Part shown: piece after piece, positions 1 to 9,884 of the stretch
Layout of the letters: each line of letters starts with the position of its first letter
How positions within the stretch are numbered: position 1 is the stretch's first letter
The notes under the pieces: generated by a model
The model's database searches: none
What the model was told of the DNA's origin: nothing
Seen by the model: only the letters and a program-made list of their open reading frames with translations
Translations under genes and position numbers: made by a program
Assembly: GCA_902564695.1 (NCBI GenBank)
Contig: CACFCB010000001.1
Location: 1-64,000, forward strand
Length of the DNA: 64,000 bases
Source of the DNA: an uncultured Prochlorococcus sp.
GTDB taxonomy: Bacteria > Cyanobacteriota > Cyanobacteriia > PCC-6307 > Cyanobiaceae
Direction of reading: 5' to 3'

Positions 1-1
1 T

Positions 2-976
2 TTTTTAAAACCTTTTTATGATTCCTATGTCATAGTTGCTATTGGAATTGCTTTTTTAGTCAGTGGAACAGTTGGCATTCTTTTAGAACGAACAGTTATT
101 AGACGTTTGTATGGAAGTCCCCTTGAAACACTTTTAGCAACTTGGGGAGTTAGCCTAATACTTCAGCAATTTGTTAGAAGTGTTCCTTTGGCATATGGAA
201 GTGGTCTTGTAATAGCAATTTTCTTTGGCCTTTTTGCACCATTATTTATTACTGATGACTTACTTTATGGAGTAAAAGGAAAGTTAGTTAGAGCCAGTAC
301 TTGGGGTTTTTCTGCTTTGCTAGGTGTCGCAACTGGAGGTGCTTTATCATCTTTAGTAAGTAAACTTAGTCGTGCAAGTGCAAGGAATGTTGATGTTACT
401 GCACCTTCTTGGATGAGAGGTGGGATTGATTTTGTTGGAATCACTTTTCCTAAAACCCGTCTTTTAATAATTCTTATCACTTTAATATCGGTCTTAGTAG
501 TTATTTTCTTTCTTGATAAAACAGCTTGGGGAATGAGGATTAGAGCAGTAACTCAAAATAGATCCATGAGTGATTGTTTAGGGATATCAACAGAAACTGT
601 AGATATTATTACTTTTGGAATTGGTTCTGGTTTGGCTGGTGTTGCTGGAGTAGCAGTTTCCCTTCTTGGCTCAGTGGGGCCAAATGTTGGAGGAAATTAT
701 ATTGTTGGATGTTTTATGGTTGTAGTTCTTGGAGGAGTAGGAAATTTATTAGGCGCAATTCTTGCTTCTTTTTCTATTGGAATAATGACTGATTTGATTG
801 GAGCAGGAAGACTTCTGACAATTTGGCCAGATATGCCAACTCCTTTAGCATCAACAATAGATTTTTTTGCAACTACAAGCATGGCTAGAGTCATGATATT
901 TGCATTAATAGTCATCTTCTTGCAATTCCGACCGACAGGTATGTTTCCCCAAAAAGGAAGAATGGTGGAGTCTTAA
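2..976 (+). CDS. urtB: Urea ABC transporter permease UrtB (5' truncated by window start)
   Basis: Frame is open from nt 2 (FLKPFYDSYVIVAIGIAFLVSG...) and continues into the listed 289-aa ORF. LivH-type permease, followed directly by urtC/D/E-like genes. Confidence 0.9.
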   Translation, partial: FLKPFYDSYVIVAIGIAFLVSGTVGILLERTVIRRLYGSPLETLLATWGVSLILQQFVRSVPLAYGSGLVIAIFFGLFAPLFITDDLLYGVKGKLVRASTWGFSALLGVATGGALSSLVSKLSRASARNVDVTAPSWMRGGIDFVGITFPKTRLLIILITLISVLVVIFFLDKTAWGMRIRAVTQNRSMSDCLGISTETVDIITFGIGSGLAGVAGVAVSLLGSVGPNVGGNYIVGCFMVVVLGGVGNLLGAILASFSIGIMTDLIGAGRLLTIWPDMPTPLASTIDFFATTSMARVMIFALIVIFLQFRPTGMFPQKGRMVES

Positions 977-979
977 GTT

Positions 980-2107
980 ATGAATATTTTTTCTACAAAA
1001 AAAAGTTGGATCACCTTAATAGTTTGGGTGGTAATTATTGCCTTAATTATAACGGCACCTTCATTCCTTCCTGTTTTTAGATTAAATCTTTTAGGTAGAT
1101 ATCTATCTCTTGCAATAGTAGCGCTTGGAGTTGATTTGATTTGGGGATTTACAGGCATGTTGAGCTTAGGTCAAGGAATCTTCTTTGCTCTCGGTGGATA
1201 TTGTGCTGCGATGTTTCTTCAATTAAATAGTTCAGGAGAATTTCCAAATGGTATTCCAGAGTTTTTTGGGTTATATGGAGTCGAAAAACTTCCATTTTTC
1301 TGGGAACCTTTTAAAAGTTCAATTTTTACTCTTATTTCCATTTGGTTGCTCCCTGCAATAATTGCTGGACTTCTTGGTTATTTAGTTTTTAGAAATAGAA
1401 TTAAAGGCGTTTATTTTTCAATTCTTACGCAAGCAGCTCTATTGGTCTTTTTCAACTTTTTTAATGGTCAACAGAAATTGATTAATGGAACAAATGGTTT
1501 AAAAACAGATGTGACTCAACTTTTTGGACAAATGGTTGGTTCAGAAATTACGCAAAGATGGTTCTTTTGGATATCAGCCATTTTAGTAATACTTGCATGG
1601 TTTTTTGCTAGGTGGATTGTTAGAGATAGATTCGGAAATATCCTTATTGGAATTAGAGATGATGAACCTAGAGTTCGTTTTACTGGATATAACCCAGTAA
1701 TTTTTAAAACAATAATCTTCTCAATAGCAGGTGGCTTGGCTGGTATTTCAGGTGCTTTGTATACAGTTCAATCTGGAATAGTTTCACCTCAGTTTATGAC
1801 TGTACCTTTCTCTATAGAAATGGTTATTTGGGTTGCCGTGGGGGGTAGAGGAACTTTGCTAGGTGCAATTCTTGGAGCTGTTTTTATTAATTATGCAAAA
1901 AGTTTAGTTAGTGAAGCCTTGCCAGCAAGCTGGATGTTTATTCAAGGTGGATTATTTATTTTTGTTGTAACTGCACTTCCAGAGGGTGTTTTAGGATGGA
2001 TTAGACAAGGTGGTCTAAGGAAAGTGCTTTTCTTGATTGGTATTAATCAAAAACTAGAGACTTATCCAAGTCTTGAAGTTAATGAACAAGGTGAGGTGGA
2101 ATCATGA
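980..2107 (+). CDS. urtC: Urea ABC transporter permease UrtC
   Basis: 375 aa LivM-like permease (GFTGMLSLGQGIFFALGGY) in operon with urtB and urtD. Confidence 0.9.
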   Translation: MNIFSTKKSWITLIVWVVIIALIITAPSFLPVFRLNLLGRYLSLAIVALGVDLIWGFTGMLSLGQGIFFALGGYCAAMFLQLNSSGEFPNGIPEFFGLYGVEKLPFFWEPFKSSIFTLISIWLLPAIIAGLLGYLVFRNRIKGVYFSILTQAALLVFFNFFNGQQKLINGTNGLKTDVTQLFGQMVGSEITQRWFFWISAILVILAWFFARWIVRDRFGNILIGIRDDEPRVRFTGYNPVIFKTIIFSIAGGLAGISGALYTVQSGIVSPQFMTVPFSIEMVIWVAVGGRGTLLGAILGAVFINYAKSLVSEALPASWMFIQGGLFIFVVTALPEGVLGWIRQGGLRKVLFLIGINQKLETYPSLEVNEQGEVES

Positions 2108-2856
2108 CTTCTCCATTACTAGAACTGAAACAAATTTCAGTTAGTTTTGAAGGATTTCTTGCTCTAAGAGATCTTGATCTGGTTTTAAATAAAGGTGATT
2201 TAAGAGCAGTTATTGGACCCAATGGCGCAGGCAAAACTACATTTTTAGACGTAATTACTGGCAAAGTAGTACCTACAAAAGGTGATGTAATTTTTAAAGA
2301 AAAATCTTTGATTGGTCAAAAAGAGTTTCGTATAGCACGTAAAGGCATTGGTAGAAAATTTCAAAGTCCAAGGATTTTTGAAAATTTATCTGTTCAAGAA
2401 AACCTTGCTCTAGCAGTTAGTAGACCTAAAACTCCTTTGTCATTATTAATGAATAGTTTAAAAGGTAACAAATTAGATGAAATTCAACGCTTGATGAGTA
2501 TTGTCAATCTTCAATCAAAATCCTATATCAGGGCTGGAGCTCTATCTCATGGCCAAAAGCAATGGCTTGAGATCGCAATGTTAGTTGGACAAGATCCAGA
2601 TCTTTTACTGGTAGATGAGCCTGTTGCTGGTTTAACTGATGAAGAAACGGATTTAACTGCTGATCTTCTTAAATCTTTAGCTGGCGATCATACTGTTTTA
2701 GTCATTGACCACGATATGGAATTTATTCGTAGACTTGATTGTCCTGTAAGTGTTTTACATCAAGGACATGTCCTGAAAGAGGGATCTATGAACGAAATAC
2801 AGAAAGACCCTCTAGTGATAGAAGTTTATCTAGGGCAATCTGAGGAGGAAGAATAA
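2104..2856 (+). CDS. urtD: Urea ABC transporter ATPase UrtD
   Basis: Walker A GPNGAGKTT; LSHGQKQWLEIAM signature; 4-nt overlap with urtC. Confidence 0.9.
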   Translation: MTSPLLELKQISVSFEGFLALRDLDLVLNKGDLRAVIGPNGAGKTTFLDVITGKVVPTKGDVIFKEKSLIGQKEFRIARKGIGRKFQSPRIFENLSVQENLALAVSRPKTPLSLLMNSLKGNKLDEIQRLMSIVNLQSKSYIRAGALSHGQKQWLEIAMLVGQDPDLLLVDEPVAGLTDEETDLTADLLKSLAGDHTVLVIDHDMEFIRRLDCPVSVLHQGHVLKEGSMNEIQKDPLVIEVYLGQSEEEE

Positions 2857-3563
2857 TGACTATGCTTCAAGTAAAAGGGTTAAATACTTACTATGGCGAG
2901 AGTCATATTCTTCGAGATGTTGATATGAATATCAATCAAGGTGAGATGATTTGTCTTATAGGTCGAAATGGTGTAGGTAAAACGACTCTACTGAAATCTT
3001 TAATTGGTTTATTAACGCCACGTCGTGGAGAGATTATTTTTAATGGAGATTTTATAAATAGAAAACCTCCTCATCAACGCGCTCGATCTGGGATGGCATA
3101 TGTTCCTCAAGGACGTGAAATAATACCGTATCTTACTGTTGAGGAAAACCTTCAACTGGGTTTGGAAGCTTTGCCAGGAGGTTTGGCAAAGCACAAAAAG
3201 ATTGATGAACTTGTATTTGAACTGTTCCCGATTTTAAAACAGTTTTTAGATCGAAAAGGAGGAGACTTAAGCGGAGGACAACAGCAACAACTTGCAATTG
3301 CGCGAGCATTACTTGGAAAACCCAAGTTGCTTTTGCTTGATGAACCAACTGAAGGAATACAACCCAATATCGTTCAAGATATTGAGTCAGCAGTTAGAAG
3401 GATAATTAGTGAAACTGGTATTGGAGTTCTACTGGTAGAGCAACATCTGCATTTTGTTAGACAAGCAGATCGTTATTACGCAATGCAACGAGGAGGAATA
3501 GTGGCATATGGACCAACTAGTGAATTAAGTAAATCTGTGGTAGAGACATTCCTTAGTGTTTAA
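2856..3563 (+). CDS. urtE: Urea ABC transporter ATPase UrtE
   Basis: Walker A GRNGVGKTT; LSGGQQQQLAIARALL; overlaps urtD. Confidence 0.9.
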   Translation: MTMLQVKGLNTYYGESHILRDVDMNINQGEMICLIGRNGVGKTTLLKSLIGLLTPRRGEIIFNGDFINRKPPHQRARSGMAYVPQGREIIPYLTVEENLQLGLEALPGGLAKHKKIDELVFELFPILKQFLDRKGGDLSGGQQQQLAIARALLGKPKLLLLDEPTEGIQPNIVQDIESAVRRIISETGIGVLLVEQHLHFVRQADRYYAMQRGGIVAYGPTSELSKSVVETFLSV

Positions 3564-3565
3564 CT

Positions 3566-3709
3566 CTATTTTGTTTGATTTATAGCAGTTTCTTGCTCTA
3601 TTTTATCTTGGCAAGTAGAGCAAAGAATATGACCTTTCTTTTTCCAAAAAGTCTTTGTTGACCTTTCGATATTTTGTCCACAGCCAAGGCATTTGAAGAG
3701 CGGACTCAT
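3566..3709 (-). CDS. Small zinc-ribbon protein (47 aa)
   Basis: MSPLFKCLGCGQNIERSTKTFWKKKGHILCSTCQDKIEQETAINQTK with two CxxC pairs. Below the ORF-track length cutoff. Confidence 0.6.
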   Translation of the reverse strand: MSPLFKCLGCGQNIERSTKTFWKKKGHILCSTCQDKIEQETAINQTK

Positions 3710-4073
3710 TTTTTACTTAATCTTTTTATGGGATGATATATCATACTATTTTTAATCTGTCGCAACAGATACAAGATATTTGGGAGTGTACCTTTTTCTT
3801 TTTATAAATAAAATTGAATAATTTAATTAATATTTAAAAGCATTTTTTGATACTTGCTCTGTCTTTTTAGTCTGTTGTAAATTGGGAAAATAATTATTAG
3901 TATATGTCTTTCAAAAGACTAAGCAAAACTGAGATAGTTCTTGGGAGGATTACAATGTCAGGTGTATTGTTTATTTTATTACTAGAAATAGTATATAAAA
4001 TAAATGTTTCTTAGATCCTATTTCTAGGAATTGATTTGAATTAAATAGAACCTAATGCTAATTAAGCAACCTT

Positions 4074-4571
4074 TCAAAATATCGAATCTTTTATTCTCTT
4101 GATTTCTCCATCTTTCCATAACCAAATAATAGGCTCTTTCGATTTTGCTTCTTGTAGATCAATTCTATTTTCAACACTTATGGGATTAAATTCAGCACTC
4201 GGCTCAAATTGTTCATCTCTAATTGCCTGATTGATAACAATACTTCCATTCTTTCCAGATATTGACCTATGAAATGTACCTATGGGGATTTGAAGTGCAC
4301 CCATGAATCTATTAAGATAGATTATGTGATAAGGTTCATCCCAAAGAGGATTTAAAAGTGTGAAAGTTCTATCTCCTTCAAGCACAAGATTATTATCTAT
4401 TTGATGATGATGTACATAATATTGTTCAAATCCATTTAAATAGGGTGGTGAAGTTGCTCCTCCTTTATGAATAACAATATCACTACCATTTGAACCTTTA
4501 ATACTGGCATCTAAAAAAGTTACTTCAGGCGTCTCTCGAAAAATATTAACCGGTAAAAAATTGAGTTCCAT
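4074..4571 (-). CDS. Cupin-like hypothetical protein
   Basis: 165 aa; YYVHHHQIDNNLVLEGDRTFTLL...LQIPIGTFHRSISG resembles a cupin metal-binding barrel. Confidence 0.6.
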   Translation of the reverse strand: MELNFLPVNIFRETPEVTFLDASIKGSNGSDIVIHKGGATSPPYLNGFEQYYVHHHQIDNNLVLEGDRTFTLLNPLWDEPYHIIYLNRFMGALQIPIGTFHRSISGKNGSIVINQAIRDEQFEPSAEFNPISVENRIDLQEAKSKEPIIWLWKDGEIKRIKDSIF

Positions 4572-4792
4572 CTTAAATCTTATTTGTTTAAGACATTATT
4601 AGAATAAATATATCTAACTGTATTAATTAATTCACTTTCAGCGAATTAATTATCTTTTATGCAAGAGGAAGAGTATTTAAATATACTAAAAGGCAATAAA
4701 TATACTTTGTTTTATTTAGCTCATAAAGCAATTGATGATACATAAGATTATGAAAAATATTTATAAATTAAATCAAATTAAGTTATTGCTTT

Positions 4793-4903
4793 ATGACTAA
4801 AAAAAGCAAAAAAAATAAAAAACTTTTGATTGATTTAATGGTTAAAACCTTTAAATCTATCCCTGCGACAGCGATAACTTTTTCTAACATAAAAAAAAAT
4901 TAA
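4793..4903 (+). CDS. Possible small basic peptide (36 aa)
   Basis: MTKKSKKNKKLLIDLMVKTFKSIPATAITFSNIKKN; ORF seen by eye only. Confidence 0.25.
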   Translation: MTKKSKKNKKLLIDLMVKTFKSIPATAITFSNIKKN

Positions 4904-4925
4904 ATTCATAACTTGTGATACTTTT

Positions 4926-5132
4926 TTGAGATACTTCGCTAGCGGATTGTTTTTATTATCTCATGGCTTTTTGGTCTTAGATCATCTAGGAGTAGGGGCA
5001 GCTCTTCATGGTATTGGTGAAGTATTTTTTGCCCCTTGGGCTATTAAGCAGAAAGCATGGGACTTGGTTTTTATAGCTTTTCTATTTGGTGCATTTGATC
5101 TGTGGGGAACTTTGAAACTAGGGTTTAATTAA
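4926..5132 (+). CDS. Small hydrophobic hypothetical protein (TTG start)
   Basis: 68 aa, membrane-like, no in-frame ATG upstream. Confidence 0.45.
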   Translation: MRYFASGLFLLSHGFLVLDHLGVGAALHGIGEVFFAPWAIKQKAWDLVFIAFLFGAFDLWGTLKLGFN

Positions 5133-5169
5133 TAAATTAATTAGATTAAGTAATTTTTTTTTAATAGGG

Positions 5170-5234
5170 AGGGAGGTCAAAACCCTTCCCAGTAGCGCTG
5201 ACCTCCCTAAAGAAAACTTTGGAACTGGTTTTCT
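5170..5234. ncRNA. Tandem stem-loops (terminator or small structured RNA)
   Basis: AGGGAGGTCA(5170-5179)/TGACCTCCCT(5199-5208) 10-bp perfect stem, then AGAAAAC(5211-5217)/GTTTTCT(5228-5234). Confidence 0.4.
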
Positions 5235-5339
5235 GATAAAACAGTAATAGGTAATTTAGTTAAATAGGTTAAGACTTAATTGATACAAAATCAAAAATCT
5301 ATCAATAATTTAGATAGAGTAGGTTTTTATTTTGTTTAA

Positions 5340-5540
5340 TTAAGGATTGATTGTAAATGATTTTTTTTGTTTAATTTTTTTTAACTCATGCATGCCTTCT
5401 ATTTGTTTATAAACAGACTGAAGTTGGTCACAAATATGCTCAGTCTTGTCTATTTTGTGTAATCTAAGTAGCATTTTCTCTATTTGTTCTTTGCATTCTA
5501 AGAATACATGGCAATCTATTGTCCCTGGCTCATATTGCAT
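5340..5540 (-). CDS. Hypothetical protein, 66 aa
   Basis: ORF MQYEPGTIDCHVFLECKEQIEKMLLRLHKIDK...; no family recognised. Confidence 0.45.
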   Translation of the reverse strand: MQYEPGTIDCHVFLECKEQIEKMLLRLHKIDKTEHICDQLQSVYKQIEGMHELKKIKQKKSFTINP

Positions 5541-5708
5541 TTTGAACTTGAAAAAAGCTATTTTTAATGCATTAATTAAATTAATTCTGTAGTCATTGAT
5601 TCAGTACTTTAAAAATTATTTTATTATTTATTTTAAAAATCATAAAGTAAAAATATATAATTTAAAATTATATTTAACTAAAGGAAGTAAATTTATTTGA
5701 AATAATTT

Positions 5709-5849
5709 TCAACCCATTTCAGCTTTCATAGCCTCATGGATTCTTTTACTCATGATTTCATGACCGCAATATTGCAAGTGCACATCTTGTGAGCCTTTAT
5801 CAGATTTAGTTTGGATGTACTTAAGTCCTCTGTAAGTTAGTTCAGCCAT
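5709..5849 (-). CDS. Small DUF4278-like protein (46 aa)
   Basis: MAELTYRGLKYIQTKSDKGSQDVHLQYCGHEIMSKRIHEAMKAEMG; LTYRGLKY motif. Below track cutoff. Confidence 0.5.
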   Translation of the reverse strand: MAELTYRGLKYIQTKSDKGSQDVHLQYCGHEIMSKRIHEAMKAEMG

Positions 5850-6080
5850 TAAAATTGATATCATTGTTCAAGTCCCCGTTCCATGGCTTGAATCTAACTG
5901 CGACTCGAAAAGAGCTGAACGTCAGTAAATATTACACAATATATTTGCAATCTGTTGAGGTTTCTTCAAAAATTATTATCAATCTAGATTTAAACTCCCT
6001 ATTGATTAAAGAATTTACAGAGAATGAGATTGAATATTCCTAATGAGAGGTCTTCTTAAATCAATGAAATAAGTAATTAA

Positions 6081-6710
6081 CTATCGAGCAAGTCTAGAAA
6101 TGTATGAATCTCTTGAACCGGCATTGATCCATCCGGTCGCAATTGTTTTTGTATGAGTTTTGTTGACTCGGCCTCTATGAATATGTGTAAGACCAGCGGG
6201 AAAAATAACTAGTTTTCCTCGTTCAGCTGTCTCATGATATTTCTGCCAGTGAAATTCTGTTCCTCCTGAATCGACATCATTGCAATACAAAATCCATGCT
6301 AAGACTCTGTGAACTGGTTCGGTCGCTTCTTTGCTAACTGTCCAGTCACAGTGCCATTTCTTAAACCCCTCCCCAGGGGCATAACGTTGTAGGTTGAAAA
6401 TGGGATTAACAAAGAGTGATTGCTCAGGGGCGCATTCGCTAAAAAGTGGCCGTTCTTGAAGGTATTTTTGAAGGCCAGCATTAACTCCTCTTACTATTAC
6501 TTCAGACAAAGCAAATGATTCTGGATCAGTTCGATCTATTGCTACAAGGCTGATATCAGTAGAAATTTTTGCAGGGTCTGAATCATTATTTACCCCATTA
6601 CTGAAGGCGATTCCATTTCGATGTAAGTCTGTGCGACGATCGAAAAATGACATCACACCATCTGCAACAGATTCAAAACCTTTATTTCTATAACTAGCTA
6701 TTAAATTCAT
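6081..6710 (-). CDS. 2OG-Fe(II) oxygenase
   Basis: 209 aa; HCDW...HxD-like metal triad, ...RGKLVIFPAGLTHIHRGRVNKTHTKTIATGWI typical of prolyl-4-hydroxylase-like 2OG oxygenases. Confidence 0.75.
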   Translation of the reverse strand: MNLIASYRNKGFESVADGVMSFFDRRTDLHRNGIAFSNGVNNDSDPAKISTDISLVAIDRTDPESFALSEVIVRGVNAGLQKYLQERPLFSECAPEQSLFVNPIFNLQRYAPGEGFKKWHCDWTVSKEATEPVHRVLAWILYCNDVDSGGTEFHWQKYHETAERGKLVIFPAGLTHIHRGRVNKTHTKTIATGWINAGSRDSYISRLAR

Positions 6711-6858
6711 AGAATTTTTCTAAGGTTTTGAAACTCTGGATATTTTAAATCGCTTGAAAGTACCATTTCAATAAAACTAGATGTACTTTAGCCCTCTCTT
6801 GGTTAGCTAGCGGTTATGTTTAATTTGAATGAAGTTGTTTTAATTAAAAGGCTATAAA

Positions 6859-7014
6859 TTAAGCTACAGACTTGTCTTTAAGAGATCTTAAATACCTCTT
6901 TCTTTGACCACTACCTTCTACTTCAAAATGCCACGTAGGTTGTTTGTTGTAGGCTTTCTTTAAGTTAACGCCAGAATTACTAGTGCTTAACTTCTTCTTA
7001 GTCTGTGTATTCAT
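6859..7014 (-). CDS. Small basic conserved-type protein (51 aa)
   Basis: MNTQTKKKLSTSNSGVNLKKAYNKQPTWHFEVEGSGQRKRYLRSLKDKSVA read from the complementary strand. Confidence 0.5.
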   Translation of the reverse strand: MNTQTKKKLSTSNSGVNLKKAYNKQPTWHFEVEGSGQRKRYLRSLKDKSVA

Positions 7015-7088
7015 CAGCTTATTAAAGCACATTTTCTAATTATTTATGGTTCGGTCGTTACTTTTTCTTCTAGTAAATAGAAAATAAA

Positions 7089-7115
7089 AAAGAGGCCCCA
7101 CTTGAACCCCTCTTT
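7089..7115. terminator. Bidirectional stem-loop terminator candidate
   Basis: AAAGAGG/CCTCTTT 7-bp stem with A/T-rich flanks. Confidence 0.4.
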
Positions 7116-7142
7116 GAAATTTAAAACAATTTTGACCTTAAC

Positions 7143-7304
7143 CTATGCAATTCCTCGGTTCTTATAAGGGTCATCTCTGAAAGGCTGTGCCTCAAAACTT
7201 GGAGGTGAGTTCTCTTTATAAGGGTGAAATATAGCATTTCCCATTGAAATGAGTAATTCTTGAAGCCAAAGAATTGTTTTGTTCATTGAGTCCTCTGGTG
7301 GCAT
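7143..7304 (-). CDS. Small hypothetical protein (53 aa)
   Basis: MPPEDSMNKTILWLQELLISMGNAIFHPYKENSPPSFEAQPFRDDPYKNRGIA; below track cutoff. Confidence 0.45.
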   Translation of the reverse strand: MPPEDSMNKTILWLQELLISMGNAIFHPYKENSPPSFEAQPFRDDPYKNRGIA

Positions 7305-7432
7305 ATAACCATATATAAGTTATGTGGAATATTTATACATCAGTAAAAACTCCTTTTGTTGAATTTTTAATTTTCTAGCTAATAGCAATCAAGTAGCTAT
7401 TGAGTATCTATTGGAAATAAGAAATTTTGACC

Positions 7433-8506
7433 TTATCCGAAACCTTGAGGTACCGTTTTTATCCGAACCTTAAAATCCCAAACCGTAACTCCTCCGTTTG
7501 CATTTATTGCAGCCAAGGCAGTGTCGTCAGGATGCCAAGCGATTTGGCTTACAAGGTCACCTGCAAATGCACCACCAATTGGATCACCCTGACCATCTTT
7601 TTGGAGAAACCAAGAAAAAACTGAACCATCGCGTGCGCCAGAAGCTAAAAGCATTCCGCTATGTGAGAAAGCTAGACAAGAAATGGGTTCCGTATGAAGC
7701 ATTAACTCTCCTGGCACAGTGCCCTCAGGACCATCGCCTTGAAAACTCCAAACCGTCACTCGATCACTACCCCCGGTAGCAAGGACTGTGCCGGTTTGAT
7801 CAAAAGCTAGGTGGCTTGGTTTACCTGGGTAGCCTGTCATCTCTGAATCTTGATCAGTTGAACGACGCCAAAAATGAACAGAATTATCTTGACTGCCACA
7901 TGCCACTATGTCTCCATCTGGACTAAGGACCATAGATACTAGTGAGCCTCGCCACTCCAACTTTTGATTGATCTTGTCGCTTACTACATCAAAAAAAGTC
8001 ACTTGGCCATAGCATGATGTTGCTAATTCATTTGAATTTGACCAAGCAATCGCGCTTACAGTACTGGGATGTTCCTCTGATCTCCAGTGTTCTCGACCTT
8101 TTCCATCAAAAACATAGACGTATTTATTAAAAACTACTGCTAAAAAATTTCCGTCTGGAGACCACTTGATGTGCTCAACCCATCCTTTCCCAATTTCCAA
8201 ATTTTTAGTTGACTTACCTTCTTTGCTTTCCCATATACATACATTTCCATCCTGGCCAGCAGTTGCAAAAGTATTCCCATCTGGATGAATAGACATTGCT
8301 AGTAAGCCACCTTTATGTATGTCTTTTGTTTGCCAAATGAGCTTTCCAGATTCCCCCTCGAATGCGTAAAGCCCACCAGCGACGTCACCTACCAAAAAGG
8401 TTTTACCTTGTAGTGCCCAGCCGCAAACAATCGCGTAGTCGGCAACGTGAGCAGACCAACCTTCATGAAGCATTCCCTTGGGACTAAATGCTTCTATACC
8501 AGACAT
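7433..8506 (-). CDS. WD40-repeat protein
   Basis: 357 aa with multiple GHxx..WD-like blades (IAWSPDGNFLAVVFNKYVYVFDGKG, LAFSHSGMLLASGARDGSVFSW); overlaps the 3' end of the CobW gene. Confidence 0.85.
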   Translation of the reverse strand: MSGIEAFSPKGMLHEGWSAHVADYAIVCGWALQGKTFLVGDVAGGLYAFEGESGKLIWQTKDIHKGGLLAMSIHPDGNTFATAGQDGNVCIWESKEGKSTKNLEIGKGWVEHIKWSPDGNFLAVVFNKYVYVFDGKGREHWRSEEHPSTVSAIAWSNSNELATSCYGQVTFFDVVSDKINQKLEWRGSLVSMVLSPDGDIVACGSQDNSVHFWRRSTDQDSEMTGYPGKPSHLAFDQTGTVLATGGSDRVTVWSFQGDGPEGTVPGELMLHTEPISCLAFSHSGMLLASGARDGSVFSWFLQKDGQGDPIGGAFAGDLVSQIAWHPDDTALAAINANGGVTVWDFKVRIKTVPQGFG

Positions 8507-9876
8507 TTATCAAACTCCTGAATCATTTCTGCTTCATCAAGATTTCTACCGATAAAGACAAGTTGGTTGCGGCGAGTTGCATTGCCCCATTCTTTATCAG
8601 GTTGAGCTGTGAAGAGCATGTGCACGCCTTGAAAAACAATTCGCCTAGATTCACCCGCATAACTAATAAATCCTTTGGTGCGGAAGATATCCACACCTTT
8701 CTCTGACAGGAGTCGACTTAACCACCTATTGAGTTTCTCCGGATCTACATCACCGACTCGCTCAATAGCGAAAGAACCTACTTCGTCATCGTGTTCGTGT
8801 TCTGCAACCCAAACCCTTTCAGCTATTGGAGAGATTGTGGAAACGTTTTGAGCATTACTTTTATCGACAGCAATTGAGGCTTTTACCTTAGTTATTCTTA
8901 AATTGAATTCCTCTGCTGTATGTTGAGTGAATAGACCTATATCCGTTGCTTTTTCAACGTCTATGAGGAAAGACTTAGTACCTTCGGATTGAAGTTGAAG
9001 GCTTACATGCTTGCCCACAGGGACTATGTCGCCTGGGTTAATGGGTTGCTCTTGTTCGGCGTAAAGTCTCAAGCATGATTCAGCACCTGTGTTCAGAGAT
9101 GTCTCATCCTTACCTTGGTCTAAGAACATGACTAGAGACATGCTAGGGTCTGGCCCCTCTTCTAGAGAAAGTTCATAGCGACCTTTATCAAGTGAAAACA
9201 CACCTGTCCACTCAAATGGGTATTCTGGTTCAAGAAAAGTTGGACGACGCTGAAGTACTTGATCTAGATCAAAAGCACTTAGATTTAGCACAGTATCAAT
9301 TGAGACGTCTGCTTGTTTACTTCGTATTACACGAGCCATACGATTCATATCGCGTAGACGTGCCTCCAAATTATCAAGTGATTCATCTTTAACTAGGTCA
9401 GTTTTATTTAGGACAAGGACGTCAGCAAAGGCAACTTGTTCCGAACTCTCATCACTATGACCAAGTTGTTGCTCTATATGGGCCGCATCAACAAGTGTGA
9501 CTATGCCATCAAGTGAAAACTCTTCACGGATTTCATCGTCCATAAAAAATGTCTGAGCTACAGGACCAGGATCAGCAAGGCCAGTAGTTTCTACTAATAC
9601 ATAGTCAAATTTGTCTCTTCTTTTCATGAGGTTTCCAAGTACACGAATAAGATCTCCCCGAACGGTGCAGCAGATGCAGCCATTAGACATCTCGAAGACC
9701 TCTTCATCCGCATTGATTACTAATCCTTGATCAATACCAACTTCACCATATTCATTTTCAATAACAGCTATCTTTTTACCGTGCTCTTCGCTAAGGATTC
9801 GATTAAGTAAAGTTGTTTTCCCAGACCCTAGAAAACCAGTCAAAATTGTTACAGGTACTTTTTGCTTGTTACTCAT
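8494..9876 (-). CDS. CobW-family GTPase (putative zinc chaperone) with inserted domain
   Basis: TGFLGSGKTTLLN P-loop, SNGCICCT CxCC motif, NKTD, C-terminal CobW_C. An extra FEWTGVF... domain lies between them. MSNKQK start preferred over the longer ORF start at 9900. Confidence 0.9.
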   Translation of the reverse strand: MSNKQKVPVTILTGFLGSGKTTLLNRILSEEHGKKIAVIENEYGEVGIDQGLVINADEEVFEMSNGCICCTVRGDLIRVLGNLMKRRDKFDYVLVETTGLADPGPVAQTFFMDDEIREEFSLDGIVTLVDAAHIEQQLGHSDESSEQVAFADVLVLNKTDLVKDESLDNLEARLRDMNRMARVIRSKQADVSIDTVLNLSAFDLDQVLQRRPTFLEPEYPFEWTGVFSLDKGRYELSLEEGPDPSMSLVMFLDQGKDETSLNTGAESCLRLYAEQEQPINPGDIVPVGKHVSLQLQSEGTKSFLIDVEKATDIGLFTQHTAEEFNLRITKVKASIAVDKSNAQNVSTISPIAERVWVAEHEHDDEVGSFAIERVGDVDPEKLNRWLSRLLSEKGVDIFRTKGFISYAGESRRIVFQGVHMLFTAQPDKEWGNATRRNQLVFIGRNLDEAEMIQEFDKCLV

Positions 9877-9884
9877 TTCCTTGA

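Noticed and set aside
4659-4745. 28-aa ORF MQEEEYLNILKGNKYTLFYLAHKAIDDT
   Set aside because: Too short with no independent support.
5855-6043. 62-aa ORF between the DUF4278-like gene and the 2OG oxygenase
   Set aside because: Several frames are open briefly, with no recognisable motif or convincing start.
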